Assembly (NCBI GenBank): GCA_039962225.1
Contig: JAMPKV010000002.1
Location: 434,001-498,000 of the forward strand
Direction: 5' to 3'
DNA: 64,000 nt
DNA from: Microcoleus sp. AS-A8
GTDB lineage: Bacteria > Cyanobacteriota > Cyanobacteriia > Cyanobacteriales > Coleofasciculaceae
Shown here one piece after another: positions 63,466 to 64,000 of the stretch. Each line of letters starts with the position of its first letter. The stretch's first letter is position 1. The notes under the pieces were generated by a model. That model was not told the origin of the DNA, ran no database searches, and was given only the letters and a program-made list of their open reading frames with translations. Position numbers and translations under genes: made by a program.

Positions 63466-64000
63466 ATGTCCAAAGCTAAAATCCTGGTAGTGGAAGACGA
63501 AGAAATCGTTGCATTCGATATCGAGAACACCCTCAAAGACTTGGATTACGAAGTTCCAGCTGTGGTTGCCTCAAAAGAAGAAGCGATCGTCTTCGCGGCT
63601 GCACTTGTGCCAGATTTAGTTCTGATGGATATCATGCTTCAAGGTAGCATGGATGGGATCGAAGCCGCTCAAGAAATTCGGAATCGTTTTAATATTCCTG
63701 TGGTCTATTTGACAGCCTACGCCGATAGCCATACACTTCAACGAGCCAAGCTCACCGAACCGTTTGGTTACGTACTCAAGCCGTTTGAAGAAAAAGAATT
63801 ACAGACGACCATTGAAATTGCGCTGGGTCGTCATAAAGCGGAAGAAAGCATACGTCAGGCATTAGAAAAAGAAAAGGAGATTAGCGAACTGAAATCCCAA
63901 TTTATCTCCATTGCTTCCCATGAATTCCGCACACCATTGGCAACCATCAACTCTTCCAACGATCTCTTGCAGCGTTATTGCCGGGATGCGATGGATGGGA
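63466..64000 (+). CDS. Response regulator-histidine kinase hybrid (3' end outside window)
   Basis: ATG 63466; 178 codons are visible before the window ends. Residues about 1-120 form a receiver domain: AKILVVEDEEIVAFDIENTL with the acidic pair, the phosphoacceptor Asp in DLVLMDIMLQGSMDG, the conserved Thr in VVYLTAYAD and Lys in YVLKPFEEKE. A coiled linker (EESIRQALEKEKEISELKSQ) leads into a HisKA domain, FISIASHEFRTPLATINSSN, with the phosphoacceptor His. An HATPase domain should follow outside. So it receives a phosphate, perhaps from the preceding kinase, and signals on through its own kinase part. The receiver resembles the stand-alone CheY/Rcp-like group. Confidence 0.92.
   Translation, partial: MSKAKILVVEDEEIVAFDIENTLKDLDYEVPAVVASKEEAIVFAAALVPDLVLMDIMLQGSMDGIEAAQEIRNRFNIPVVYLTAYADSHTLQRAKLTEPFGYVLKPFEEKELQTTIEIALGRHKAEESIRQALEKEKEISELKSQFISIASHEFRTPLATINSSNDLLQRYCRDAMDG

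Overview
The window looks like a chromosomal segment of a phycobilisome-bearing, probably filamentous cyanobacterium. Evidence seen: frequent HIP1-type gcgatcgc octamers, a CpcT-type phycobiliprotein lyase, the sulfolipid pair sqdB/sqdX, a lipid A cluster behind an Omp85 gene, many pentapeptide-repeat, PAS/GAF and cyclase proteins, and intergenic heptamer arrays. Family-level placement is inference; no rRNA or tRNA gene was recognised.

Layout. 0-6 kb: 3' part of a pentapeptide-repeat gene, a Tat-exported PhoX-like phosphatase, a small secreted protein, a histidine kinase collapsed by an internal deletion, and an alpha/beta hydrolase. 6-16 kb: purT, a THUMP RNA methyltransferase, an SDR, a ChaC-like cyclotransferase, an OLD-type ATPase/TOPRIM protein, a cupin, an SbmA/ABCD-type ABC exporter and arfB. 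16-25 kb is accessory: an RTX repeat protein with a recent internal duplication, two distant paralogues of an unknown family, a 1059-codon open frame joining PD-(D/E)XK nuclease, RpoD-type sigma factor, TPR and GH1 glucosidase pieces, and an XRE-XRE-MNT-HepT toxin-antitoxin operon behind a perfect 20-bp palindrome.

25-35 kb: a divergent TrpF, a DUF3352 protein and the minus-strand envelope cluster Omp85-lpxC-fabZ-lpxA-lpxB, whose gene junctions carry GGTTGAA heptamer arrays. 35-45 kb: a small conserved cyanobacterial protein, a GAF/GAF/adenylate cyclase, sqdB-(membrane protein)-sqdX, a 5'-truncated NACHT-like NTPase with pentapeptide repeats, and cpcT. 45-48.8 kb is a decay zone: frameshifted deacetylase, two copies of a NACHT/HEAT C-terminal scrap plus hicA, three MITE-like insertions in or next to these genes, an intact hicB, and a decarboxylase tail. 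48.9-64 kb: a phytase-like lipoprotein, a TPR protein, a PrxQ-like peroxiredoxin, a LysR regulator divergent from a micro-ORF and an EamA transporter, a three-gene sugar ABC importer without an ATPase, an O-methyltransferase, a lipoprotein, and a PAS/GAF histidine kinase followed by a response-regulator/kinase hybrid cut by the window end.

The best candidate for something undescribed is the nuclease-sigma-TPR-glucosidase frame at 19700-22879. It may be a real gene fusion, a shuffled relic or an assembly join. The next best are the palindrome-controlled double-XRE MNT/HepT operon and the hicA gene split by a MITE-like element. All function calls come from reading motifs by eye; no database search was run.
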